Positions 19,771 to 29,067 of a stretch of 64,000 bases of DNA are shown here, one piece after another (position 1 is the first letter of the stretch; the number at the start of each line of letters is the position of its first letter). The position numbers and the translations under genes are program-made. The notes under the pieces were generated by a model. The model worked only from the letters and a program-made list of their open reading frames with translations. It was not told the origin of the DNA and did not search any database. The DNA lies in contig JBFMHF010000011.1 in the NCBI GenBank assembly GCA_040752975.1, forward strand, positions 15,946 through 79,945, written 5' to 3'. The DNA is from JADLDB01 sp040752975 (GTDB lineage: Bacteria; Myxococcota; Myxococcia; Myxococcales; Myxococcaceae).

Positions 19771-20661
19771 TCAGCGCAGCTCGGGGTCGTACGGCGTCCC
19801 CAGCGCGGCGGGCGCAGCGCTCTTCCTGCCCGACAGCGCCAACACCACCAGCGTCAGCGCATAGGGGAGCGCCAGCAGCACGCCCTGCGGCACCACCTCG
19901 AGCAGCGAGGGCGCGCTGGACGCCAGCCCGATGCGCAGCGCGTTGCCGAAGGCGAAGAAGGCGGCGGCGGCCGCGGCGCCCAGCGGCGACCAGCGGCCAA
20001 ACACCATCGCGGCCACGGCCATGAAGCCCAGGCCCGACGGCATGTGGTGCTCGAAGCGGTCGAGCGTAGCGGTGGACAGCGCCGCGCCGCCCAGCCCTGC
20101 GAAGGCGCCCGAGAGCAGGACGGCGCCGAAGCGCAGCCGCGACACACGCACGCCCATCACCGCCACGGCTTGAGGCTTCTCTCCCACCGCGCGCAGGCGC
20201 AGGCCCCACGCCGTGCGCATCACCGCGAAGTGCACGCCCAGCGGCACGACGAAGGCGAGCCAGGTCAGCGGCGAGTGTCCCAGCCAGCGTGGCAGCTGGG
20301 CGATGGACGGCGTGGAGTTGGGTGAGTCGAAGACGGCCTCGAGGAGGAAGGCGCCCAGCGCCAGCATCACCAGGTTCAGCGCCATGCCCGAGACGACCTG
20401 GTCGCTGCGCCACCGCACACACAGCCACGCGTGCACGAAGGCCACCGCCGCGCCTGCGCCCATCCCCGCGAGGACGCCCAGCGGCGTCGGCATCGCCAGC
20501 GCGGCCACCGCCGCGACGAAGGCCCCGGCGCGCATCATCCCTTCCACGCCGACGTTCACCACGCCGGCGCGCTCTGAGAGCGTCGCGCCCACGGCGGCGA
20601 AGACCAGCGGCGGCGCCGCGTCCAGCACCGAAGAGAGGAGCGCGGCGAGCACCTCAAGCAC
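19771..20661 (-). CDS. Nucleoside-type ABC transporter permease (second subunit)
   Basis: 296 aa, BPD_transp_2 family, like NupQ/YufQ. Landmarks are SERAGVVNVGVEGMMRAGAF, WRSDQVVSGMALNLV, GLRLRAVGEKPQAVAVMGV and an 8-10 TM pattern. GTG 20661 is chosen: GGAGG lies 6 nt upstream and the next codons enter the conserved family start. The frame is open further upstream through the repeat array, but that part is not family sequence. Only 8 nt (20654-20661) overlap the end of the repeat reading frame. With the ATPase and first permease it forms the inner-membrane part of a BMP-dependent nucleoside importer. Confidence 0.92.
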   Translation of the reverse strand: MLEVLAALLSSVLDAAPPLVFAAVGATLSERAGVVNVGVEGMMRAGAFVAAVAALAMPTPLGVLAGMGAGAAVAFVHAWLCVRWRSDQVVSGMALNLVMLALGAFLLEAVFDSPNSTPSIAQLPRWLGHSPLTWLAFVVPLGVHFAVMRTAWGLRLRAVGEKPQAVAVMGVRVSRLRFGAVLLSGAFAGLGGAALSTATLDRFEHHMPSGLGFMAVAAMVFGRWSPLGAAAAAAFFAFGNALRIGLASSAPSLLEVVPQGVLLALPYALTLVVLALSGRKSAAPAALGTPYDPELR

Positions 20662-21283
20662 GGCAAGCCTCCACGGGGGCGCCGCCAACCGACGTGCCGC
20701 CCCGGGCCGCGCGCGCGTCCGACGAGACGCCACGGAGGTGTCGCTCAGCGACGGACAACCTCTCCTCAGGGCGCGGCGGAGGAGCGCGCACGTCCGACGA
20801 GGCGCCGCGGAGGTGTCGCTCAGCGACGGACAACCTCTCCTCGGGGCGCGGCGGAGGAGCGCGCACGTCTGACGAGGCGCCGCGGAGGTGTCGCTCAGCG
20901 ACGGACAACCCCTCCTCGGGGCGCGGCGGAGGAGCGCGCACGTCCGACGAGGCGCGGCGGAGGTGTCGCTCTGCGACGGACAACCTCCCCTCGGGGCGCG
21001 GCGGCGGGGGACACCGCACTCGCACGTCCAACGAGACGCCGCCGAGGTGTCGCTCTGCGACGGACAACCTCCCCTCGGGGCGCGGCGGCGGGGGACACCG
21101 CACTCGCACGTCCAACGAGACGCCGCCGAGGTGTCGCTCTGCGACGGACAACCTCTCCTCAAGGCGCAGCGGAGGAGCGCGCACGTCCGACGAGGCGCCG
21201 TGGAGGAGTCGCTCAGCCCCGGGCAGCCTCCTCGGGACGCCGCGGGGGCCCGCCGGCTCGTGCTCGAGGCAGTGCTCACGCAT
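20654..21283 (-). CDS. Repeat-built 209-aa reading frame embedded in the nucleoside ABC operon
   Basis: Not a known family. ATG 21283 has a near-perfect ribosome site (AAGGAGG, 6 nt spacing), overlaps the upstream permease by 8 nt and ends 8 nt inside the downstream permease start. The protein is seven copies of a 25-residue unit (ERLSVAERHLRGASSDVRAP plus PPRPE; two copies carry three extra residues), with a short unique N-terminus and the C-terminus GGAPVEACRA. Units differ at few positions and all length changes are multiples of three. It is basic, Pro/Arg/Ala/Ser-rich, without signal or membrane segment. Other frames are also open, so coding is not proven; it may be an expanded relic. Confidence 0.45.
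   Translation of the reverse strand: MREHCLEHEPAGPRGVPRRLPGAERLLHGASSDVRAPPLRLEERLSVAERHLGGVSLDVRVRCPPPPRPEGRLSVAERHLGGVSLDVRVRCPPPPRPEGRLSVAERHLRRASSDVRAPPPRPEEGLSVAERHLRGASSDVRAPPPRPEERLSVAERHLRGASSDVRAPPPRPEERLSVAERHLRGVSSDARAARGGTSVGGAPVEACRA
20730..21250. repeat. Tandem repeat array, seven copies of 75 or 84 bp
   Basis: The anchor ACGGACAACC begins at 20751, 20826, 20901, 20976, 21060 and 21144, giving periods 75, 75, 75, 84 and 84. A degenerate seventh copy lies near 21219. The 84-bp copies carry a 9-bp insertion. Each unit contains GTCGCT-C-AGCGAC (or a close variant) and, in most copies, CTCCTC / GAGGAG arms, so each copy could fold. The array separates two permease genes that normally abut. 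Confidence 0.9.
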
Positions 21284-22379
21284 TCACGGCCTCCTTCTTC
21301 CTCGCCACGCGCGCGAGGAGCCGGTCCCACACCAGCCGGGCGGCCACCAGCAACAGCGCGAAGCCCTGGATCAACTCGGGGAAGGACTTGTGCACGCCGA
21401 ACAACTGCATGCGCGTGCCCCCGGCGCGCAGGCCGCCGAAGAGGAGGGCGCTGGCAGTGACGCCCAGCGGGTGTCCCCCGCCGATGAGGGCCATGGCGAT
21501 GCCGTCGAAGCCGTAGGGGGCGCCCAGCGAGGCGGGGTACTTGAGCTCGGTGCCCAGCACCAGCACCGCGCCGGCCAGCCCGGCGAAGACGCCAGCGAGA
21601 CACATCGCCTGGACGAGACCCTTCGACACGTCGATGCCGCCAGCGCGCGCGGCCTCGGCGTTGAGGCCGATGGCGCGCCACTCGTAACCCTTGCGGAAGC
21701 GCGAGAGGAAGAGCCAGGCGCCCACCGCCGCCAGCAGCGCGAGGAGGAAGCCCGCGTTGAGGCGCGACGTCTCGCCGAGGAGCCGCGGCAGCTCGGCGGA
21801 GGCGTGGATCTGCGCGGTCCCGGGAATGGAGTTGTCGCCCGAGGCCGTGGCGCGCAGCGGGCCCACCACCAGCCAGTTCTCCACCAGGCTCACGGCGATC
21901 CAGTTCAGCATGATGGTGCTGATGACCTCGTGCACGCCCCGGCGGACCTTCAGCAGCGCCGGCCCCAGCGCATACAGCGCTCCCGCCACGGCCGCGGCGA
22001 GGAGGCAGGCCGTCACGTGCAGGACGCCGGGCAGCTCCACCTGCGCACCCACCACCGCCGCCGCCAGCGCGCCCACCATCAACTGTCCCTGGGCGCCGAT
22101 GTTGAAGAGGCCGACGCGGAAGGCGACGGCCACCGAGAGCCCCGTGAAAGTGAGGAGCGCGGCCTTGGTGCCGGCCTCTCCCAGCGGGCGCAGCACGGCG
22201 CCGGCGTTGTCCGTCTCGAGGTAGCGCGGCCAGTCACCGAAGGCGCCCCACAGCATCGCGGCGAAGGCGTCCACCGCGTTGCCGAAGCCGCGCGTCAGGC
22301 CCACCGCCACGAAGCAGGCGAGGAGCGACGTGAAGACGGCCAGCACCGAAGGGAGCCCGCCCGACACCGCCTTACGCAT
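21276..22379 (-). CDS. Nucleoside-type ABC transporter permease (first subunit)
   Basis: 367 aa, BPD_transp_2 family, like NupP/YufP. It has about ten membrane segments. Family blocks include FTGLSVAFRVGLFNIGAQGQ, VHEVISTIMLNWIAVSLVENW and EWRAIGLNAEAARAGGID. It overlaps the ATPase gene by 8 nt (ATGCGTAA) and the downstream repeat frame by 8 nt (ATGCGTGA), indicating translational coupling on both sides. It forms the channel with the second permease for uptake of (deoxy)nucleosides delivered by a BMP-family lipoprotein. Confidence 0.93.
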   Translation of the reverse strand: MRKAVSGGLPSVLAVFTSLLACFVAVGLTRGFGNAVDAFAAMLWGAFGDWPRYLETDNAGAVLRPLGEAGTKAALLTFTGLSVAVAFRVGLFNIGAQGQLMVGALAAAVVGAQVELPGVLHVTACLLAAAVAGALYALGPALLKVRRGVHEVISTIMLNWIAVSLVENWLVVGPLRATASGDNSIPGTAQIHASAELPRLLGETSRLNAGFLLALLAAVGAWLFLSRFRKGYEWRAIGLNAEAARAGGIDVSKGLVQAMCLAGVFAGLAGAVLVLGTELKYPASLGAPYGFDGIAMALIGGGHPLGVTASALLFGGLRAGGTRMQLFGVHKSFPELIQGFALLLVAARLVWDRLLARVARKKEAVNA

Positions 22380-23859
22380 CCGACACCCCCAGCATCCTCC
22401 GCCCGATGAGGCGCTCTTCGAAGGCCGCGCGCTCGAGCTCGGCGGTGACGCGGCCCTCGAAGAGGACGACGACGCGATCAGACAGCGCCAGCACCTCGTC
22501 GAGGTCCAGCGAGACGAGCAGGACGCCGCAGCCGCGCTGGCGCTCCTCCTCCAGGCGGCGCTGCACCTGCGCCACCGCGGCGATGTCCAGCCCGCGCGTC
22601 GGCTGCACCACCACCAGCAGCTTCGGCTGGCCGTCCAGCTCGCGGCCCACCACCAGCTTCTGCTGGTTGCCTCCCGAGAGGGCGCCCACCCGCAGCGTCC
22701 CGTCGCGTGGGCGGACGTCGTTGGCCTCGAGGAGGTGGGCGGTGCGGGCCCGGCGCCCGAAGAAGTCGATGAGGGGCCCCTTCGCGAAGGGCGGGACGGC
22801 GTGGCGGCCCAACGCGACGTTCTCCTCGACCGTCATATCGGCCACCACCGCGCGCCGGAGCCGGTCCTCGGGGATGTGGGCGACGCCCTGCGCGCGCGCT
22901 TCGCCGGGAGAGAGGTGCGTGAAGCGGCGGCCGAAGAGCTCCAGCGTGCCGGTGAAGTCGCGCAGGCCCGTCAGCACCTCCGCCAGCTCGCGCTGGCCGT
23001 TGCCGTCGACACCCGCGATGCCGAGGATTTCCCCCGCGCGGAGAGAGAACGAGATGTCCTGCAGCTTCTCCGCCCGCAGCTTGTCCACGCGCAGCACGAC
23101 TTCGCCGGGCGCGCACGCGGCCCTCGGGCCTGGGGCAGGGGAGGCGCTCTTCTCGCCCACCATCAGCTCTGCCAGCGCTTCGGCGCTCGTCTCATCGGGC
23201 TTCACCTCGGCCACCTTCTTCCCGCGGCGCATCACCGCGATGCGGGTGGCGAAGGCCAGCACCTCCTTCAGCTTGTGGGAGATGAGCACCACCGCGAGCC
23301 CCGAGTCGGAGAGGGCGCGGGTGACCGCGAAGAGCTCGTCGGCCTCCTGGGGCGTGAGGACGGCGGTGGGCTCGTCGAGGATGAGGGTGCTGACGCCGCG
23401 GTGGAGCGCCTTGACGATTTCCACCTTCTGCTGGCTGCCGACGGTGAGGGTGTCCACCCGCGCGCGCGCGTCGACGGAGAAGCCGAAGCGGCGGCAGCTG
23501 GCCTGCACCTGGGCCACCGCGGCGTCGAGGTCGAGGAGGCCGCCGCGCGTCGGCTCCGCGCCCAGCACCACGTTCTCCGCGACCGTCAGCGTCGGCACGA
23601 GGGTGAAGTGCTGGTGCACCATGCCCACGCCGCGGGCCAGCGCCTCGGCGGGAGTGGTGACCTTCACCGGCTTGCCCTCGAAGCGCACCTCGCCGGCGTC
23701 CGGGTGGTACAGGCCGTACAGCACGTTCATCAGCGAGGACTTGCCGGCGCCGTTCTCCCCGATGAGCGCGAGTCGCTCTCCGCGCGCGATGGTCAGCGAG
23801 ACGTCATCCAGCGCGAGGACGCCTCCGAAGCGCTTCGTGATGTGCGAGAGCTCAATCAC
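22372..23859 (-). CDS. Nucleoside-type ABC transporter ATP-binding protein
   Basis: 495 aa with two fused ABC domains, as in NupO/YufO and sugar-type ATPases. Domain 1 has Walker A GENGAGKSS, signature TVGSQQKVEIVKAL and Walker B LILDEPTAVL. Domain 2 starts LRAEKLQDISFSL and has a degenerate Walker A (GVDGNGQRE), signature LSGGNQQKLVVG and the Walker B-equivalent LLVVVQPTRGLD. One competent and one altered site is typical of the family. The first gene of its operon, it drives import of nucleosides through the two permeases downstream. The matching lipoprotein is probably the BMP protein at 34.6-35.8 kb. Confidence 0.94.
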   Translation of the reverse strand: MIELSHITKRFGGVLALDDVSLTIARGERLALIGENGAGKSSLMNVLYGLYHPDAGEVRFEGKPVKVTTPAEALARGVGMVHQHFTLVPTLTVAENVVLGAEPTRGGLLDLDAAVAQVQASCRRFGFSVDARARVDTLTVGSQQKVEIVKALHRGVSTLILDEPTAVLTPQEADELFAVTRALSDSGLAVVLISHKLKEVLAFATRIAVMRRGKKVAEVKPDETSAEALAELMVGEKSASPAPGPRAACAPGEVVLRVDKLRAEKLQDISFSLRAGEILGIAGVDGNGQRELAEVLTGLRDFTGTLELFGRRFTHLSPGEARAQGVAHIPEDRLRRAVVADMTVEENVALGRHAVPPFAKGPLIDFFGRRARTAHLLEANDVRPRDGTLRVGALSGGNQQKLVVGRELDGQPKLLVVVQPTRGLDIAAVAQVQRRLEEERQRGCGVLLVSLDLDEVLALSDRVVVLFEGRVTAELERAAFEERLIGRRMLGVSDA

Positions 23860-24179
23860 CGGGCGAGGCCCGTGAGCTTACGGGAATACCGCGCGCCGAC
23901 GCGGTGCTTTCAGGGGGCTTGGGCTTCGTCTTCCGCCGGTGCGGCCGTCAGCCCGCCCAGCGACATCTTCAAGATGCCGGGGGTTGGTGAGCGGCACAGC
24001 GCGGTTCCAACGGTCTCGACGCAGGTGGCGAGGTTCCCGGCGCAGTGCACCTGCTGGCCTCGGTGAGTCGACCGCTCGGTCAGGGAAAGGGGCCGGGAGC
24101 TTGTCTGGCGTGAGGATGAATGATCCACAGGGCCGGGTGCGGGAAGCTCGCGCGGGCGGCTCGAAGAGGAGGCGGGACC
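23860..24179. other. Divergent intergenic region upstream of the ABC operon
   Basis: A 320-bp gap between the ABC ATPase gene (leftwards) and the TIGR02996 gene (rightwards). A short dyad CCCGT-gagctt-ACGGG lies at its left edge. A 72-codon minus-strand frame (23910-24128) ends in a fairly protein-like HCAGNLATCVETVGTALC stretch but has no clear ribosome site or homologue that I recognise. I do not call it a gene. Confidence 0.35.
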
Positions 24180-25751
24180 ATGGGCGATGCCAGCGCTTCA
24201 CCCGAAGCGGCGCGACGCGCGCTGGCTGGCGGCGACTTCCGTACGGCCCTCCAGCTTTCTCTCGAGGCGTGGCGGGCGGCCCGCTGTGCGGAGATCTCCG
24301 CGGCCGTGCGTTGGGCGAGCGACCGCGCGCGCAGCGACTTCACGCCGCCGAAGGAACGAACCGCCCTGAAGTTCTCCAGTGCGTGGCGCGCTGCGCTGGG
24401 CGACATCGTCCACCGCGCCTGGGCGCTGGAGTCCGTGCTGGAGCTCCTGCCGGGCAAGGACAGTGACTCGAAGTGCGAGGCGCTCCTCGAGCGGCTGCGT
24501 GCCCTGGAGCAGCTGGAGGGCGACCCGCGCATCGCCGCGAGGATGCTGGCGCTGGTGGAGCTCGACCCGCCGCTGCTCGGCTTCACCGAGGTACGGGAGG
24601 TGCTGGGCCGCGTCCTGGTGCGCCACGGAGACGGCTCGCTGCGCGGACCTCTCCTGGCGGTGCTGGAGAAGAGCCCGAGGGAAACGGGCCTGCGAGAAGT
24701 CGTCGATGCGCTGCCGGCCGAGGCGCGGCTGGCCGGAGACGTGGCCCTCGCCTGGCGCGCTCTGCTTCCGTCCCGGCCGAAGCCTTCGGGCGAGGCGCCG
24801 TGGGAGGCCGCCGTCACCGCCCGCGACGACGACGGGCCGCGCGCGGTGCTGGCCGACTGGTTGTTGGAGCACGGTGACGTGCGGGGCGAGTTCATCGCGC
24901 TGCAGCTCAAGGAGGCACGCGGCGAGGCGTCGGAGGACGAGGTGAAGCGGGCCGCGGCGTTGCTGGCCGAGCACCGGGTGGCGTGGCTGGGTGAGGTGGC
25001 GCGCATCGTCCACCGGGCGGAGTTTCGCCGCGGCTTCCTCCACACCCTGGAGCTGGCCGGCTCCTGGAGCCTCGCGCGCCAGGCCTGGGCGCAGGTGACG
25101 GCCGCGAAGGAGCTCGAGACGGTGGAGGTGCTGGAGCCGGGCGAAGCGACGGGCCCCATCTACGCGCCCTTCGTGGCCTCCCCGGTGTTGGCGCAGCTGC
25201 GGCGGGTGGTGTTGTGGGAAGACGTGACGCTCGCGGCGCTGGAGGAGCGGCTGCCCGCCTCGCTGCGGGGCATCGAGGTGCGGCGGTGGAAGCGCTTCGA
25301 GACGAAGGTGAGGCTGCGCGAGCGGGTGCTGCCGCTGCTGGAGCGGCTCGAGTCGCTCGACGAGCTGGCGGTTCCGGCCGAGTTCGTGGAGCTGATTCCT
25401 CCGGCGCGCCTCGCGAAGCTGAAGTGGCTGGGGGCCGACGGCGCCGAGCTGCGTCACGCCAAGGCCCTGCTGGAGCAGCTGGCCCCCGGAGCGACGCTGC
25501 GGGTGGCGTCGGCGCCGGCGGTCGAGCTGCGCCGTCGGGGAGGCGAGGTCGAGGGCCGCGTCTTCGGCCCGCTCTTCTTCAAGGGCATCGCCCCGGAGCT
25601 GGCGAAGAACCTGAGGAAGGCGGGCGTGACGCGGGTGGAGGTGGTGGGGCACGTGGCGCTGACGAAGGAGCTTGAGAAGGCGTGCGGCCCGAAGCTGCCC
25701 GTCACGTGGCGGCCCCAGCCGTCCGGAGTCGTCACCGGACTCAAGAAGTGA
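24180..25751 (+). CDS. TIGR02996-domain protein
   Basis: 523 aa, soluble. A segment around residues 215-265 (DDDGPRAVLADWLLEHGDVRGEFIALQ) matches the TIGR02996 repeat-companion domain frequent in myxobacteria and Planctomycetes. The C-terminal half looks like leucine-rich or armadillo-type beta/alpha repeats (LAQLRRVVLWEDVTLAALEERL, LPLLERLESLDELAVP), as in other TIGR02996 proteins. ATG 24180 is chosen for its GAGGAGG upstream, against an in-frame ATG 60 nt earlier without such a site. The N-terminal 130 residues are helical. A protein-interaction role is inferred. Confidence 0.78.
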   Translation: MGDASASPEAARRALAGGDFRTALQLSLEAWRAARCAEISAAVRWASDRARSDFTPPKERTALKFSSAWRAALGDIVHRAWALESVLELLPGKDSDSKCEALLERLRALEQLEGDPRIAARMLALVELDPPLLGFTEVREVLGRVLVRHGDGSLRGPLLAVLEKSPRETGLREVVDALPAEARLAGDVALAWRALLPSRPKPSGEAPWEAAVTARDDDGPRAVLADWLLEHGDVRGEFIALQLKEARGEASEDEVKRAAALLAEHRVAWLGEVARIVHRAEFRRGFLHTLELAGSWSLARQAWAQVTAAKELETVEVLEPGEATGPIYAPFVASPVLAQLRRVVLWEDVTLAALEERLPASLRGIEVRRWKRFETKVRLRERVLPLLERLESLDELAVPAEFVELIPPARLAKLKWLGADGAELRHAKALLEQLAPGATLRVASAPAVELRRRGGEVEGRVFGPLFFKGIAPELAKNLRKAGVTRVEVVGHVALTKELEKACGPKLPVTWRPQPSGVVTGLKK

Positions 25752-25954
25752 CCGCGCGGCCCGGGAAAAGGTGCGGTCCTTTCCTGCATGTAGGCGTGCC
25801 CACGGCTGTGCACACCGCGTTGGCGCGCCCATGTCTCAGGCGTGTCGTGCCTACCTCGCCAACCCATGAGATTACCGCGGAGATGTCCCGTCCCGTGGCT
25901 GGCCCGGGGCGTGCTTCGTGTCAGGCCGCACCCGTCGACCGTGGGGAACGAGCC

Positions 25955-26449
25955 ATGCGCAGCGCGCTCATCGTGACTGGCCTGTTGCTGACTGTGGCGG
26001 TCTCCGTCGGCTGCCAGCGTGCGCAGGCGAAGGACCCGAAGGTGACGGCGGTGGCGCCGGTGTGCACGACGCTGGTGGTGCACCTCAACCAGCCCGCGCC
26101 CGACGGCTGTGCGCGCATCTCGGCGGACGACATTGGCCGGCTGCCGCTGGAGTTGGACGTGGGAGGCCGCGCGGTGAGGCTGGCGGAGTGGACGGCCACT
26201 GACGAGACGCAGGCCGAGCTGGTGGGCTTCGCCGCGCAGCTACCGGCGGACGTCATCTACACGGTGCGGGCAGGCGACGACGTCTTCGTGGGCGGGGAGC
26301 CGCGCTTCCTTCACCCGCACGGCCTGGTGGGCCCGAAGGTGCACGGCATCGACCAGGTGACGTTCTGCCGCCTGCCGCAGCGCCCGCGCGAGTGCCTGGG
26401 CAGCGGCGTCGTCATCGACGAGTCGCTGCCGACGTTGGCGGCCCGCTGA
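25955..26449 (+). CDS. Hypothetical lipoprotein, 164 aa
   Basis: The N-terminus MRSALIVTGLLLTVAVSVGC is a lipoprotein signal (lipid Cys20). The mature part has further Cys residues (PVCTTLVV, DGCARIS, VTFCRLPQRPRECLG) that could pair, and ends LPTLAAR. No family is recognised. The frame is open upstream to about 25682, but the lipobox fixes ATG 25955. It precedes the hyp operon by 199 bp, so co-transcription with hypC is possible but not shown. Confidence 0.7.
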   Translation: MRSALIVTGLLLTVAVSVGCQRAQAKDPKVTAVAPVCTTLVVHLNQPAPDGCARISADDIGRLPLELDVGGRAVRLAEWTATDETQAELVGFAAQLPADVIYTVRAGDDVFVGGEPRFLHPHGLVGPKVHGIDQVTFCRLPQRPRECLGSGVVIDESLPTLAAR

Positions 26450-26519
26450 TCGTCGCCCGCTCCGTCGCCACCCCCAAGGCACCGGCGCGCTGTTGCTCGA
26501 GGCCGCCTCCACGTGGTGA

Positions 26520-26539
26520 CGGCTGGCGGACTCCAGCCG
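26520..26539. promoter_or_regulatory. 7-bp inverted repeat downstream of the lipoprotein gene
   Basis: CGGCTGG (26520-26526) and CCAGCCG (26533-26539) are perfectly complementary with a 6-nt loop. The hairpin lies 70 bp after the lipoprotein stop and 110 bp before hypC. It has no T-run, so if it is a terminator it is a weak or Rho-assisted one; it might also be a leader element. Confidence 0.35.
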
Positions 26540-26590
26540 GTCAGCGCAAGGAATGCGCCCGCCGCAGAGTGTGCCGGGGGAAGGGCGCGG

Positions 26591-26622
26591 CCAGACGTCG
26601 GAAACATGGAGACCGCGTCTGG
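26591..26622. promoter_or_regulatory. 7-bp dyad just upstream of hypC
   Basis: CCAGACG (26591-26597) and CGTCTGG (26616-26622) form a perfect inverted repeat with an 18-nt spacer. The right arm is 26 bp upstream of the hypC ATG. The geometry suits a dimeric regulator site or an mRNA leader stem. No matching regulator gene is adjacent. Confidence 0.35.
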
Positions 26623-26648
26623 TGTGCCTGATGCACGTCAACACGCGC

Positions 26649-26869
26649 ATGTGCCTGGCCATCCCCGTGCGCGTCGTGGAGCTGCTGGAGGGCGCCTCCG
26701 CGCGGGTGGACATGGGTGGCGTGCAGAAGGACATCTCGCTGGCGCTGGTGGAGGACGTGAAGGTGGGCGACTACGTCATCCTCCACGTCGGCTACGCGCT
26801 GCAGAAGCTCGACCGGGATGAAGCGGAGAAGACGCTGGCGCTCATCGCCGCGTCGGGGGTCCAGCCGGC

Positions 26870-26873
<4 letters not shown>
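26649..26873 (+). CDS. hypC: Hydrogenase maturation chaperone HypC
   Basis: 74 aa. HypC carries the Fe(CN)2CO unit between HypD and the hydrogenase large subunit, using its N-terminal cysteine. ATG 26649 gives the required start MCLAIPVRVVEL with Cys2; starts further upstream would bury that residue. GGVQKDISLALVEDVKVGDYVILHVGYALQKL completes the OB-like fold over the usual length. The last codons overlap the hypD start (ATGA), so the two are coupled. A ribosome site is not obvious, perhaps reflecting leader control. Confidence 0.95.
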
Positions 26874-28014
<1,141 letters not shown>

Positions 28015-28018
<4 letters not shown>

Positions 28019-29067
28019 AAACCGTCCGCACCGGCTACGTCCGGCCCATCGACTTCCGCAGCGGCCACGTCGACATGACGCACGGCTCGGGCGGACGCGC
28101 CATGGCTCAGCTCATCGACGAGCTGTTCCTCGCCGCCTTCGACAACGAGTACCTGCGGGCGCAGAACGACCAGGCCTGCTTTACGGTGCCGCCGGGCCGG
28201 CTGGTGATGGCCACCGACGCGCACGTCGTCTCGCCGCTGTTCTTTCCCGGGGGAGACATCGGCTGCCTGTCGGTGCACGGCACCATCAACGACGTGGCGA
28301 TGGCCGGGGCGCGGCCGCTGCACCTCTCGGCCAGCTTCATCCTCGAGGAAGGCTTCCCGCTGGCCGACTTGAAGCGCATCGTGGAGTCGATGGCGAAGGC
28401 CTCGCGCGAGGCGGGCGTGTCCATCGTCACCGGCGACACGAAGGTGGTGGAGAAGGGCAGCGCCGACGGCGTCTTCATCACCACCACCGGGGTGGGCGTC
28501 GTACCGGACGGCGTGGAGCTGTCGGGGGACCGCCTGCGGCCGGGCGACGTGCTGTTGCTCTCCGGCACGCTGGGCGACCACGGGGTCGCCATCATGGCCC
28601 AGCGCGAGAGCCTGGGCTTCTCCACCACCATCGAGTCGGACACGGCCGCGCTGCACGGGCTGGTGGCGGCGATGCTGGAGGTGGCGCCGAAGGCGCTGCG
28701 GGCCTTGCGCGATCCGACGCGGGGCGGGCTGGGCACCACGTTGAACGAGTGGGCGCGGCAGTCGCGTGTGGGCCTGGTGGTGGACGAGGCGGCCTTGCCG
28801 GTGCGGCCCGAGGTGGCGGCGGCCTGCGAGTTCCTGGGCCTGGATCCGCTGTACGTGGCCAACGAAGGCAAGCTGGTGTGCGCCTGCGCGAGCGAGGCCG
28901 CGCCGAAGGTGCTGGAGGCGATGCGCGCGCACCCGCTGGGGCGCAACGCAGCCCTCATCGGGAAGGTGCAGGAGGACGAGCACCACTTCGTGCAGATGGA
29001 CACCTCCTTCGGCGGCCGGCGCATCGTCGACTGGCTGACCGGCGAGCAGCTCCCGAGGATCTGCTGA
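28015..29067 (+). CDS. hypE: Hydrogenase maturation protein HypE
   Basis: 350 aa, PurM-like ATPase that dehydrates the thiocarboxamide on its C-terminal cysteine to thiocyanate, the source of the CN ligands. The N-terminal block has DMTHGSGGRAM, and later come GGDIGCLSVHGTINDVAMAGARP and DPTRGGLGTTLNE. The protein ends in PRIC, with the modified cysteine as the last residue, as required. The start overlaps hypD (ATGA). The stop and the next ATG overlap by one base (TGATG). Confidence 0.97.

Noticed and set aside
23910..24128. 72-codon minus-strand frame ending in a Cys-containing stretch
   Set aside because: Looks somewhat protein-like, but no start signal and no recognised homology.
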